A DNA stretch of 64,000 nt from the NCBI RefSeq assembly GCF_000012985.1, contig NC_007645.1:3564501-3628500 (forward strand). Reading direction: 5' to 3'. How positions within the stretch are numbered: position 1 is the first letter of the stretch; each line of letters opens with the position of its first letter. Below the pieces are notes generated by a model. The model did not search any database. It saw nothing but the letters and a program-made list of their open reading frames with translations, and had not been told where the DNA came from. This DNA comes from Hahella chejuensis KCTC 2396. Its GTDB lineage: Bacteria > Pseudomonadota > Gammaproteobacteria > Pseudomonadales > Oleiphilaceae. Below are positions 47,690 to 56,200 of this stretch, one piece after another. The position numbers and the translations under genes were made by a program.

Positions 47690-48871
47690 TTATTCCTGCA
47701 GCTTGCCGAAGTGGTTGTAGGCAAGGCGGTCATTAAGCGTGAGCGTCTTTCGGTCGCCGCTCACGCTGGCGATGGTGAATTCTTCGGCGTGATTCATGTC
47801 GAAATCGCTGGAGGCGATGACGATGCGATCTCCCGCCCGCCAGTTAACCGCCTCTTTCAGCGTGATACTGGTGTCGCCAACCCCAGCGGAGGCGCCCAGT
47901 TGCGTCCAGGACAGCCTGGGTTGGCCATGCATTTCGATGCGACCGCCGTTCATGGCGTGAATCAACTTGGATTCCGCCGCCGGGTTATCTCCCAGCAAGG
48001 TAATGACGCCCTGTCCATTGAACGTCGCCTCTTCCCGGCCCAGCTCCAATAAGCCGCCCGCCATGACGTGGATTTCCGCCACATCCAGGGTAAAGTCGCG
48101 GTTAACCGGCGCGGTGAGAATCCCCTCGTTGATGATCACATTCGCCGCGTTCAGGTTATCCAGCGCGATGGCGGCGCCGGCGGGAATGTAGACTTCGTCG
48201 CCAGGACCGGGAACCGAGTTCTCCAGCCAGGACGACGCCTCCGACCAAAGCGGCAGCCTTTCCAACTGCACGTCGTCGACGAAAGCCGTGTTATCGCCGC
48301 TGGCGCTCACGCCGCTGATCAATAACTGGTAGTTGCCGGGCTCCAGCCACATCGCCGTGGAATGGTACAGCCGATAGGCGCCGTCCTGCGGCCGAATGTT
48401 TCCAATCCGACTGCCGGCGAGCGATATGCGCAACGTTTGGCCCAGGGGCGAGTTGATGCAGCCTCGCTGCGCGCCTTGCAGATTGACGCGATAGGCGCCT
48501 GCGCTGGAGATGGTGATGGTTTTCTGAGCCTGCCCCGTCTGCTGGATAAACAGCGCCTGCTGACCCTGAGGCGTGACGGGATTGCATGAAGTAAACGCAG
48601 AGCCGTTTTCGGTAATGCCCGCGCTATCGGCGAAGGCCCATTCTCCGCCTGCAGGAAGATATTGAAAACCGCCTGCGGGAACATCCGGCGTCTCAAAGCC
48701 GGACTCGCCAATGGGCGTCATGACGCCCTCGTCAACGGCCGTTACCGCCATGGCGCTCTGGCAAAAGGCCAATGCGGCGACGGTCGTCAGGATGGAAAGC
48801 GCCCTCTTGCGTCTTAAGACTGAGCCGCGCGCCGGCTCGTCAGTATGATTATTCGTGTCACCCAAGTTCAT
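47690..48871 (-). CDS. N-terminal part of split secreted G8-domain protein
   Basis: The ATG at 48871, with GGAAG upstream, opens a product of 393 residues: signal peptide RKRALSILTTVAALAFCQSAMA, a carbohydrate-module-like beta-sandwich (about 50-200), then the G8 domain (WSEASSWLENSVPGPGDEVYIPAG, IHAMNGGRIEMHG). It ends LAYNHFGKLQE at TAA 47690-47692, exactly where related proteins continue, and the downstream frame is open for 895 more codons. One base change from TAT or TAC (Tyr) to TAA would explain it. The short product could be exported but lacks the beta-helix. A sequencing error is possible. An upstream in-frame start at 48952 is less likely. Confidence 0.75.
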   Translation of the reverse strand: MNLGDTNNHTDEPARGSVLRRKRALSILTTVAALAFCQSAMAVTAVDEGVMTPIGESGFETPDVPAGGFQYLPAGGEWAFADSAGITENGSAFTSCNPVTPQGQQALFIQQTGQAQKTITISSAGAYRVNLQGAQRGCINSPLGQTLRISLAGSRIGNIRPQDGAYRLYHSTAMWLEPGNYQLLISGVSASGDNTAFVDDVQLERLPLWSEASSWLENSVPGPGDEVYIPAGAAIALDNLNAANVIINEGILTAPVNRDFTLDVAEIHVMAGGLLELGREEATFNGQGVITLLGDNPAAESKLIHAMNGGRIEMHGQPRLSWTQLGASAGVGDTSITLKEAVNWRAGDRIVIASSDFDMNHAEEFTIASVSGDRKTLTLNDRLAYNHFGKLQE

Positions 48872-49369
48872 TTTATAGTCTTCCACAGTGCATTGATTCT
48901 TAGCTCTGGTTCGCATGAACCCGTTTAAAGGCGTTGGGAATCTATGCTTCAAACAGACATAGAAATCCCCTATCCAAAATCACCCTTAAACGTTTCAGAT
49001 CCGACATAGATAAATTAAGTAAAAAGTTCGGCATTGCTATCTTGTCGCCGAAACCAGAACCTCATCCTTTAAGGCGAATAACCGAAATGCATCAAGCTAA
49101 TAACTGCCGGCGCAGCCATCAATTTAATGCAGTGTTTCCGTTATCCATATCCCAGGCGAACATTAACATAAGTTCACAGTTAATCCATTAGGGCAATGTT
49201 TATAACCCATACGGCATAACGATGAATAAAGAATTATCAGAATTGATATGCAACTTAATCTGCATCACCAATGATAGATTTTCATATTTTAATTATGCGC
49301 CGTTGCAACCTGTTTCGTATGATCCCACAGTCCTGCTGACAGGCCCTGCAAGCCTCATTTAGACTATTC

Positions 49370-49450
49370 AGCGACATAGCGACATAGCGACATAGCGACA
49401 TAGCGACATAGCGACATAGCGACATAGCGACATAGCGACATAGCGACATA
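49370..49450. repeat. 8-bp tandem repeat, nine full copies
   Basis: GACATAGC is repeated nine times without error at 49373-49444 with partial copies at each end. It lies in the non-coding stretch 48872-49469, where nothing else is recognised, and ends 20 bp before a small ORF. An 8-bp unit would shift a frame when copy number changes, or alter promoter spacing. Confidence 0.9.
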
Positions 49451-49469
49451 TAGACAGGGAGATCTTTTC

Positions 49470-49568
49470 GTGTCAGAACTCATTAATGAAAAGAAGAAAT
49501 TCGACGAAACCTGGGAAAAGGAAGCGCTCAAGGCAAATCGCACTATATGGTTGAATAGTAGACAGTAA
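49470..49568 (+). CDS. very short ORF behind the tandem repeat, possibly a gene-start remnant
   Basis: Thirty-two codons from GTG, preceded by AGGGAGA at workable spacing. The charged translation (VSELINEKKKFDETWEKEAL...) looks like a protein N-terminus that is cut short. Its 3' part contains the 17-bp sequence repeated at 51224. No function can be assigned. Confidence 0.2.
   Translation: MSELINEKKKFDETWEKEALKANRTIWLNSRQ
49531..49547 (+). repeat. 17-bp direct repeat, copy 1
   Basis: AGGCAAATCGCACTATA is present here and at 51224-51240; similarity continues for about 12 bases (GGT(T)GAATA). The pair brackets the two Imm11-type genes and the MITE-like element, so it may mark the edges of a duplicated or inserted segment. 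Confidence 0.6.
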
Positions 49569-49686
49569 ATTTATAGAGTACGCCCCTTTTTCTCCCCCTA
49601 ATAAGGACTGTTATGGGATCTTCTTTAATAGAATGCAGAGATCCTGATCGTCCGAATCTCCTATGAGTCTAACTCAAAATAATCCT

Positions 49687-50277
49687 TCAAGTGTCGTCAG
49701 AGTACTTTAGCTTTGTCATAATCAAGTTGGTAAAGCCAGCTTGAATAAAATCATTTACAAGCTCTTCACTTATAATATACGAAGACACATGCTCTTTGAC
49801 CCTGAATATTGCGGGTGCGTTTTCAACCTTTTGGGTATCGAGAATATACTCCCCAATATCAATAACCTTATCGGTATCTCTCCAATACTTTACCTGACTG
49901 GCCTTAGTATCCAGGCAATCCATAATAGTCAGGGGGTTGATAAAGAAGTAATCGCCAGTGTGTGGTTTATTCTTATGGTTCAGTAGCGTGAAGGGAAAGT
50001 ACTCGATATTGTCGTTGCCGATCCTGGATTCAATAATCGCTTTTACGTCTTTGTGAAGAATTAAATAACTTTCCGTGCTACCGATTAAAGAAGCAAGCTT
50101 CAAACCCTCTCTGTCTTCGGACATATGAACAACGGCATTTTCGGGGTAATAATCCTTAACGGACTTCCCTCCTCGAAGCCTACTGTAGTGAGCGCCTATG
50201 CCTACTGGCGAGTGGTCTAACACCACTAAACCCTCATCATCCATATTGCCAATTGTGCTCAGCCTATAGAAATTCAT
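49687..50277 (-). CDS. Imm11/DUF1629-type immunity protein, copy B
   Basis: A 196-residue cytosolic protein, the downstream copy of a tandem pair. It has the DUF1629 layout: an N-terminal beta region (VVLDHSPVGIGAHYSRLRGG), a central part, and the conserved tail APAIFRVKEHVSSYIISEEL..AGFTNLIM. It is the same length as copy A and by eye well over half identical without gaps, so a recent duplication is likely. Its ATG overlaps the stop of copy A by one base (TAATG). Imm11 proteins usually neutralise a polymorphic toxin; no toxin gene is adjacent. Confidence 0.75.
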   Translation of the reverse strand: MNFYRLSTIGNMDDEGLVVLDHSPVGIGAHYSRLRGGKSVKDYYPENAVVHMSEDREGLKLASLIGSTESYLILHKDVKAIIESRIGNDNIEYFPFTLLNHKNKPHTGDYFFINPLTIMDCLDTKASQVKYWRDTDKVIDIGEYILDTQKVENAPAIFRVKEHVSSYIISEELVNDFIQAGFTNLIMTKLKYSDDT

Positions 50278-50867
50278 TAATCTTCGTTGGCATACTGTAG
50301 CTTAGTTAAGATCATATTGGTGAAACCCTTTTGCCTAAATGCGTTAGCCAGGTCTTCGTTAACAACGTAAGTAAATATCTCTTCTTTCACTCTGAAAATT
50401 GCAGGAGCATTCTCAACTTTCTTCCGGTCTAGAATAAACTGCCCTACATCCAAAACCTTATCGGTATCTTTCCAATATTGCACCTCACTGGCTTCGATAT
50501 CAAGGCAATCCAGCTTTATCAAAGGGTTAATAAAACAATAATCTGCTGAGTGTGGCTTGTTATTCTGATTATGAATGGTAAAAGGAAAGTATTCTATATT
50601 CTTGTTACCCGCTTTTTCTTCAATGATGCTTTTAACATCTTTGTGTACTATCAAAAAGCTCTTAGTGTTCCCTACAAGGGATGCCAGCTTCGAACCTTCT
50701 CTATCTTCAGACATATGAACTACGGCATCTTCGGGAAAGTATTCAACTGCACTATTACCACGACACAACCTACTATAATGAGCCCCCATACCTTCTGGCG
50801 CTTGATCTAGAATACAAAAATCGCCGTCATCCAGGTCTCCAAGCGAGTTTAGCTCAAAATACTCCAT
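50277..50867 (-). CDS. Imm11/DUF1629-type immunity protein, copy A
   Basis: A 196-residue paralogue and first gene of the pair. Shared stretches include MGAHYSRLCRG, AVVHMSEDREGSKLASLVG, NIEYFPFT and ENAPAIFRVKEE. GAGAGA precedes the ATG at good spacing. The two genes are more AT-rich than the surrounding chromosome, which suggests transfer. Upstream lie only a MITE-like element and a small ORF on the other strand, so these are orphan immunity genes, possibly left after loss of a toxin or gained to resist neighbours' toxins. Confidence 0.75.
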   Translation of the reverse strand: MEYFELNSLGDLDDGDFCILDQAPEGMGAHYSRLCRGNSAVEYFPEDAVVHMSEDREGSKLASLVGNTKSFLIVHKDVKSIIEEKAGNKNIEYFPFTIHNQNNKPHSADYCFINPLIKLDCLDIEASEVQYWKDTDKVLDVGQFILDRKKVENAPAIFRVKEEIFTYVVNEDLANAFRQKGFTNMILTKLQYANED

Positions 50868-50994
50868 ATAAATCTCTCAATTTTTTCTTTAACTGTTCGT
50901 TAAAAATGGCTATCAGGCATAGAACTTAATGCTATTCCCTCTGCCTATTACCCCAGATTTTTAATTCTCCATATATTTTTTGGGGAGTATTTCA

Positions 50995-51142
50995 CTAGGG
51001 AACCTCTGAAAAACTACCTGCGTTGCCATTGCTGCGTCAAAAGTCGGCTCAAAATGCTCATTTATTCACGATAAACTGCGCTTTTTCGCCGATTTTTTCC
51101 CTGCACAGGCGGCCTCGCCAACGTTTTTCAGGGGGGCCCTAG
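50995..51142. mobile_element. MITE-like element with imperfect terminal inverted repeats
   Basis: A 148-bp segment. The left end CTAGGGAACCTCTGAAAAAC and the right end GTTTTTCAGGGGGGCCCTAG are imperfect inverted repeats; inside, GTCGGCTCAAAATGCTCATT and the later AAACTGCGCTTTTTCGCCGA belong to a type of small dispersed element I recall from gammaproteobacterial genomes. No transposase is encoded. GAGTATTTCACTA just to its left recurs at 51354. Nothing else is recognised in 50868-51424. Confidence 0.55.
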
Positions 51143-51223
51143 CTTTGCCTTGGTAAAGGCAAAGGCTGGCAATGTGACATCAGACTTTCCATCGAAATCG
51201 GGTTCGCGTACTCAGAGATAACC

Positions 51224-51240
51224 AGGCAAATCGCACTATA
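51224..51240 (+). repeat. 17-bp direct repeat, copy 2
   Basis: Second copy of AGGCAAATCGCACTATA; see 49531-49547. In frame it encodes ANRTI, as does copy 1, so both may come from the same old coding sequence. Confidence 0.6.
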
Positions 51241-51424
51241 CGGTGAATAATTGACCATATTTTTTCTGCCATGAGAAGTGAAAGTGGCGCTCAATATCTC
51301 AAATTCGCTGCTTTAACCCACTATGCTATGGTTTCCGGGGATTCGCTGCTACAGAGTATTTCACTAAAATCGCTTTTTTAGCAATTTTCTGCCGTTTTAA
51401 TGAAATTTCAAGCAAAAAAACAAA

Positions 51425-51661
51425 GTGCGATTCCCCTGGGAAGCGCTTAAGGCTTTTTCCCGTTTGTTTTCATCGCAGCAAATAACGGAATTTGATCAGA
51501 CTTTGTTCGGTGATCAATTTGATAACTTTCGTCAGGGAATGAGCGTCATGTTTCCTGATTCGGATGATATTAATTTTAAAAGAATAAGGTCCAACAGATT
51601 AAAGCTTCTCGGTTATAGCTGGCAGGCGGATATAAAGACATGGATCAAAGTGTCGGGTTGA
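51425..51661 (+). CDS. small hypothetical ORF
   Basis: Seventy-eight codons from GTG, no clear ribosome-binding site. The translation (LFGDQFDNFRQGMSVMFPDS and so on) is soluble and of normal composition, with no domain I recognise. A stop closes the frame 22 bp upstream. It may be a remnant of a toxin or other gene linked to the immunity genes. A hairpin-like GCCGCCTG..CAGGCGGC follows at 51680-51720. Confidence 0.3.
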   Translation: MRFPWEALKAFSRLFSSQQITEFDQTLFGDQFDNFRQGMSVMFPDSDDINFKRIRSNRLKLLGYSWQADIKTWIKVSG

Positions 51662-51679
51662 TTACATCATGATGCATAA

Positions 51680-51720
51680 GCCGCCTGCTTTTCGTTTAAA
51701 CAACCCGACAATCAGGCGGC
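51680..51720. terminator. weak candidate hairpin between convergent genes
   Basis: GCCGCCTG at 51680-51687 pairs with CAGGCGGC at 51713-51720 over a 25-nt loop, between a plus-strand ORF and the MFS gene end. The long loop makes it a weak terminator candidate. Confidence 0.35.
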
Positions 51721-51764
51721 GACATTCAAACGCCGGCCGTTGACGGGACAGCGTTGTTTATTGA

Positions 51765-53009
51765 CTAATCCGCGTATTTCACCTGCCGCGCCAGACTCAA
51801 TTGTTCTTTGCAGCAAACCAGAATCGCCAGGCAGACGCAGAGCAGCGCGGAGACGATGGGGGCGTTGACGCTGATGTTGGCCACAAAGCCGAAGGCGAAG
51901 CCGGAGAAGCCTGCGCTGAAGGCGGCGATGGCGGCGGCCATGCCCATCATGGAGCCTTGTCTGCTCGCATCGACGCTGATAGAAAGCTGCGCCATCAAGC
52001 CGCTATATGACAGGCCAAAGCCCACTGCGCCCAATACCGCCAGCAGATACAGCGCGTAGGGATGAGTGCTAAGCAGGGTTCCGCCGATACAGAGCGCCAT
52101 CAGCGTCAACGCCAGTCCAACCATGCCCAGAGGCTTCAGCATTTTCATGGCGGCGCCCACCAGAAACAGGAAAGCCGCCGCCAGACCAAAGCCGACCCAG
52201 GAGACGAAGCTGCTCACTTCCTGCTGACCGAAACCGAGCCCGCCAGTCAGATACAGACCGATAAACTGGAAGAAGGTATTCCACCCCACCAGCATCAACA
52301 GCAGGAGTAAGGCGTAGGTGCGGATATCCTTGATCCTGACTGCGTCGAGCAGGTTCGCTATAGGATTGGGAAGCGTCATCGCGCGGCTCTCGGCGTCCCG
52401 TTTCTGGTCTTGGAATACAAGCAGCAGGATCAGCAAATTCACCACGGACAGCGCCGCCACAAAGATAAAAGGCGTTTGCAGATTGAACCAGGGGACTAGC
52501 GCAGGATCGCTCAGATAACCGCCGATCAATGGGCCGACGACATAGCCCAGGGAGACAAAGAACATTATGTAGCCAATATACTTGGCCCGCTGTTTCTCCT
52601 CGGTGACATCGATAATGGAAGCCTGCGCGACGGGCAGACTGCCGGAAAAGAAACCGCCGATAAGGCGCCCGGCCATGAACAGCCACAGGCTCTTGAACGC
52701 CAACGCGAGCGCCAGAAACACATAGCTCATCGCCAGACCGCTCAGGCACAGCAGCAGCGTCTTCTTCCGCCCCAGACCATCAGACAATGCGCCCAACAGC
52801 GGCGCGCCAAAAAACATGGCGATGGAGAACGCGCCCAGCGCCACGCCGTAAACGCCATTACGGAAACCTTCAGAGCCTTCGCTGATCAGCCCGGCCACGG
52901 GATCGTGGGCGATGGGCGTCAACATGGGAATAATCAGGCTGGCGCCCAGATTATCAATGAAGATAACCAGATAAATGCCGATTAAACTCAACATCCTTAT
53001 GTTTGTCAT
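51765..53009 (-). CDS. MFS drug/metabolite exporter
   Basis: A 414-residue inner-membrane protein with 12 predicted helices. It has the MFS loop motif GALSDGLGRKKTLLLCL between helices 2 and 3 and IGYIMFFVSLGYVVGPLIGGYL (split helix 5 motif C, PLIGG), the mark of proton-driven antiporters of the tetracycline-resistance type. GAGAGG precedes the ATG. The gene follows the terminal PKS gene by 119 bp on the same strand, so export of, or self-resistance to, the polyketide is the likely role. A general efflux pump is the alternative. Confidence 0.9.
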   Translation of the reverse strand: MTNIRMLSLIGIYLVIFIDNLGASLIIPMLTPIAHDPVAGLISEGSEGFRNGVYGVALGAFSIAMFFGAPLLGALSDGLGRKKTLLLCLSGLAMSYVFLALALAFKSLWLFMAGRLIGGFFSGSLPVAQASIIDVTEEKQRAKYIGYIMFFVSLGYVVGPLIGGYLSDPALVPWFNLQTPFIFVAALSVVNLLILLLVFQDQKRDAESRAMTLPNPIANLLDAVRIKDIRTYALLLLLMLVGWNTFFQFIGLYLTGGLGFGQQEVSSFVSWVGFGLAAAFLFLVGAAMKMLKPLGMVGLALTLMALCIGGTLLSTHPYALYLLAVLGAVGFGLSYSGLMAQLSISVDASRQGSMMGMAAAIAAFSAGFSGFAFGFVANISVNAPIVSALLCVCLAILVCCKEQLSLARQVKYAD

Positions 53010-53027
53010 AAAACCTCTCGTACTGGA

Positions 53028-53044
53028 GCGCCCTAGGAGGGCGC
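53028..53044. promoter_or_regulatory. perfect 7-bp hairpin ahead of the MFS gene
   Basis: GCGCCCT-AGG-AGGGCGC, 19 bp before the MFS start, between the last PKS gene and the exporter. On the plus strand it is followed by TATATTTTT, but no plus-strand gene ends here. It may be an attenuator or an mRNA stability element. Confidence 0.35.
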
Positions 53045-53128
53045 CCTATATTTTTCCCATTATTTGCTATTTGATTTGGCGCTTTATTCGCCTCTTAACC
53101 CTGGCCACTGCGCCGAAACTTCTTCGTC

Positions 53129-56100
53129 TTAACCGATAACCTCCCCATTGAGAAAGCGGAGTAATTGCGTATTAAAAAACCGGCTCGCAGTCAGAGGAAT
53201 GAAATGTCCGTGTTTCTCCACAACCAGTTCGGCGGCCTGAGGAATGCGGCGTAACTGATCGAAAGTGGCCTCATCGATGACGCAGTCGTTTTGCCCATGG
53301 ATCAGCAACACGGGTATCGCGATCCCGCCAAGGCGCGCATTGACGTCAAAGCGCATCAGCGCGTCGTAGTAATAACGCAGCACGTTCATCGGCGCGCCGG
53401 CGCCCAGGCTGGCGACAATATCCTCCGCGCCGTCAAATACAACCTCAAGAATGTCGCGATGCGCCCTCAGTTCATCATGCAAATCCAGCGTATTGCCGAA
53501 CACATCGTCGCCGAAGCTCGGCGCCGTGCTGATCAACGTCAACGAACGCACTAAATCCGGGTGGTGAATGGCGATCAGACAGGACAGGCATCCACCCAGA
53601 GACCAGCCCACCAGATCGACGGCGCCGCTGTTTAACTCCTTTTTAATAAAAACCGCCATGTTTTCCGCCAGTCTCTCCAACGAGAAAACGGCGGCGTCGA
53701 ACGGACAATTCTTATGGCCGGGATAAATTGGAATTAACACCCGCCGCCCGGACTGAGTCAGCGCATTGATCTGCTGTGTCCAGGCCTCTGCGCTGGTATT
53801 CAGAGGCGGCGCCAGGATAACGGGCCGCCCTTCCCCATAGCTCAGCCATTGCGCCATGGGGCCGGATGCGATTGGCGTCGTGTTTTCTCTCGGCGCTTTC
53901 GCTATCGCGTTATCTTCCACAACCGTTGCGCTCTCAACGCCCGACGCGGCAATAGCGGTGGCCAGATCCGCCAGCGTCCGGTACTTGAACAAATCATGCG
54001 CCTGCAGCCCGGGACCGCGCTGTTGATAAGGCGCCAGCAGTTTCAGGGCGGACAGGGAATCCAGCCCGAGATCTTCGATTAACGCGTCCTTGGGCAGCTC
54101 ATCCGGCGCAAACCCCAGAAGGTCTGACACCGTTGCACGCAGCTCTTCCATTATGGCGTCTGTAGAAAACGCAGAATCAAGCGGAGCGGACACAGCAGCA
54201 TCAATAGCTTGCTCGTCTTCACGATCATCAATCCAGTATCGTTTGCCGTCAAACGGATACACCGGCGCGTCCACGTCCGGGTTCAGTGAGGCGACCGCCT
54301 CTAATCGGCGGCGCATGTCCTGCTGTTCACCAGATCGCCACAGCGTCACCAACGCCAGGTTCTCTGTGGACAAAGCAAGCTCTCGCACGGCCAAAGGCGC
54401 ATCTCGCACTGCTTCTCCGGCGTCCAACTCATGCGCCAACTGCGCCAGTGCGGATAACAAATCTGACTTATTCGCGGCGATGACGACACAGTGCTGTCCG
54501 TAGCGGGGACGGCGCAGCAACAATTGGCTAAGGTCATAAAGCGCGTCCTCGGCCAATGTCCCGACTAACTGACGAAGCTGGGCGACGCTGGCGATCAGGC
54601 TGTGGCGACTCTGCGCCGAGAGACAGAACGGCAGCACGTCTCCTGTCCAGCAGTCCGTCGTTTTCCGCCTTGTAGAGGGCATTTTTTGCAGTAACACATG
54701 GCCATTGGAGCCAGTAAAGCCAAAGGCGCTGACTGCGCATAAGGTTTTGTCCTGCGGCCATGGCTGGGGGGCGAAATTCATGCTAAAACCGGCGAAATCG
54801 ATCAGCGCGTTGGTTTTACGCAAAGGCGGAAACGGCGGAATCGTCTCATGCCTGAAACTCAGCATTACCTTGATGATGCCGGCCAGCCCGGAGCACACCA
54901 GAGTGTGGCCGATAATCGGCTTCACCGCGCCTAACAGGCAATCGTAGTCCTTGCCGCTGTGTTTGAAGGCTTCGGTCAATCCGCGCATTTCAATGGGATC
55001 GCCCAGATGCGTGCCGGTGCCATGAGTCTCCACGTAGGCCAGCCGCTCGACATCCACCTCGTGACGACGATACAGGTCGCGGATCAGTTTGCTTTGCGAC
55101 TGGGCGTTGGGCGCCATTAGCCCATTGCTCTTGCCGTCATGATTCAGGCCCGTCGCGATAATAGCGCCGTAGACGCGCAGCCCCCGCACTTTGGCTTCTC
55201 CGTAGCGCATCAGGATAACTGAGGCGCATCCCTCCGCAGGGGTGAAACCATCCGCATCATCGCTGAACGCCGCGCAGCGCCCGCTTGGCGACGACATGTT
55301 GGAGCGCTGTGCAAACTCAAACAGCTCCGGCGTACTGAACACGGACGCCGCCGCCACGATCGCTGCGCCGCAATGGCCCGCCTGAATATTGAGGCAGGCT
55401 TCATGCAAGGCGCTCAGCGAAGAAGAACAGGCGGTGTCCAGGGTCAGCGATGGCCCGTTGAAATCATAGAAATAGGAGATTCTGCCGGACAAGGTCGAGG
55501 TCGCATTGCCCAGAAAACTGTGGGTGCTGAACGCCTGGTCAGGACGTCCCGCCACCACGAATTTGTAGTCGCCGGGCAGACTGACGGCGAACACCCCGCA
55601 CTGCAGCTCCCGCAGTTCCTCCAGCCCCAGATAACTGTCGTCAATGGCGTGCTGCGCCGACTGCATCAGCAGGCGTTGCTGTGGGTCCATGCATTTGGCT
55701 TCATTGGGAGAGATTTTGAAAAATCCGGCGTCAAAGTGGTCGTAGTCGGGCAGAAAGCCTCCCACAAACTCCCCTGCTCCCTGGCGACGCCAGCGCTCTG
55801 TCGCCGTCAGTTGGGAAGTCCCTTGCATGATCGCCCGCCAATAGGCCTCCAGGCCGTCGCAACCGGCGAACCGGGCCGCCATGCCCACGACAACGATGGC
55901 GTCATCCTGTATGTCGCCATCGGTTTCGTGATCGGTTGCGTCGCCGGTTGCGTCGACGTGCGGCGCCGGCTTCGCCAATTCCTTGCTGACGCGGACGGCG
56001 AGCCCGTCAATGCTGATGCATTCGTAGATGTCCGTGGGCGTGATCGCAATGTGGAAATGGCGATTGATCAGCTTGCTCAACTGCGCCGCCAGAATAGAAT

Positions 56101-56200
56101 CCACGCCGAGAGAAGCGACTTCCGCCGCCGTCTCAATATCGCCAGGTTCCGCCAACAGAGCCTCTGCAAACAGCGCGACAAGACGCTCTTTAACTTCCAT
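53129..56200 (-). CDS. trans-AT polyketide synthase, ACP-KS-ACP-thioesterase (terminal protein)
   Basis: 1023 residues. ACP (S35 in LGVDSILAA), ketosynthase about 100-510 (DTACSSS C258, ETHGTGT H393, KPIIGH H432), the post-KS linker YPFDGKRYW, a second ACP (S715 in LGLDSLSAL) and an alpha/beta-hydrolase thioesterase (GWSLGG S867, D972, H997 or H999). There is no AT, KR or DH. The KS His region reads KPIIGHTLVCSG where KSNIGHLE is usual. As it ends in a thioesterase it should release the product as acid or lactone. The first ACP completes the module begun by the KS at the end of the preceding protein. Start ATG overlaps that gene by 11 bp. Confidence 0.92.
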   Translation of the reverse strand: MEVKERLVALFAEALLAEPGDIETAAEVASLGVDSILAAQLSKLINRHFHIAITPTDIYECISIDGLAVRVSKELAKPAPHVDATGDATDHETDGDIQDDAIVVVGMAARFAGCDGLEAYWRAIMQGTSQLTATERWRRQGAGEFVGGFLPDYDHFDAGFFKISPNEAKCMDPQQRLLMQSAQHAIDDSYLGLEELRELQCGVFAVSLPGDYKFVVAGRPDQAFSTHSFLGNATSTLSGRISYFYDFNGPSLTLDTACSSSLSALHEACLNIQAGHCGAAIVAAASVFSTPELFEFAQRSNMSSPSGRCAAFSDDADGFTPAEGCASVILMRYGEAKVRGLRVYGAIIATGLNHDGKSNGLMAPNAQSQSKLIRDLYRRHEVDVERLAYVETHGTGTHLGDPIEMRGLTEAFKHSGKDYDCLLGAVKPIIGHTLVCSGLAGIIKVMLSFRHETIPPFPPLRKTNALIDFAGFSMNFAPQPWPQDKTLCAVSAFGFTGSNGHVLLQKMPSTRRKTTDCWTGDVLPFCLSAQSRHSLIASVAQLRQLVGTLAEDALYDLSQLLLRRPRYGQHCVVIAANKSDLLSALAQLAHELDAGEAVRDAPLAVRELALSTENLALVTLWRSGEQQDMRRRLEAVASLNPDVDAPVYPFDGKRYWIDDREDEQAIDAAVSAPLDSAFSTDAIMEELRATVSDLLGFAPDELPKDALIEDLGLDSLSALKLLAPYQQRGPGLQAHDLFKYRTLADLATAIAASGVESATVVEDNAIAKAPRENTTPIASGPMAQWLSYGEGRPVILAPPLNTSAEAWTQQINALTQSGRRVLIPIYPGHKNCPFDAAVFSLERLAENMAVFIKKELNSGAVDLVGWSLGGCLSCLIAIHHPDLVRSLTLISTAPSFGDDVFGNTLDLHDELRAHRDILEVVFDGAEDIVASLGAGAPMNVLRYYYDALMRFDVNARLGGIAIPVLLIHGQNDCVIDEATFDQLRRIPQAAELVVEKHGHFIPLTASRFFNTQLLRFLNGEVIG

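Noticed and set aside
48934-49191. 85-codon plus-strand ORF in the gap before the tandem repeat
   Set aside because: No ribosome-binding site, no domain, and part of it is antisense to the leader of the G8 gene.
49370-49450. CRISPR array
   Set aside because: The units are 8 bp and contiguous with no spacers; it is a simple tandem repeat.
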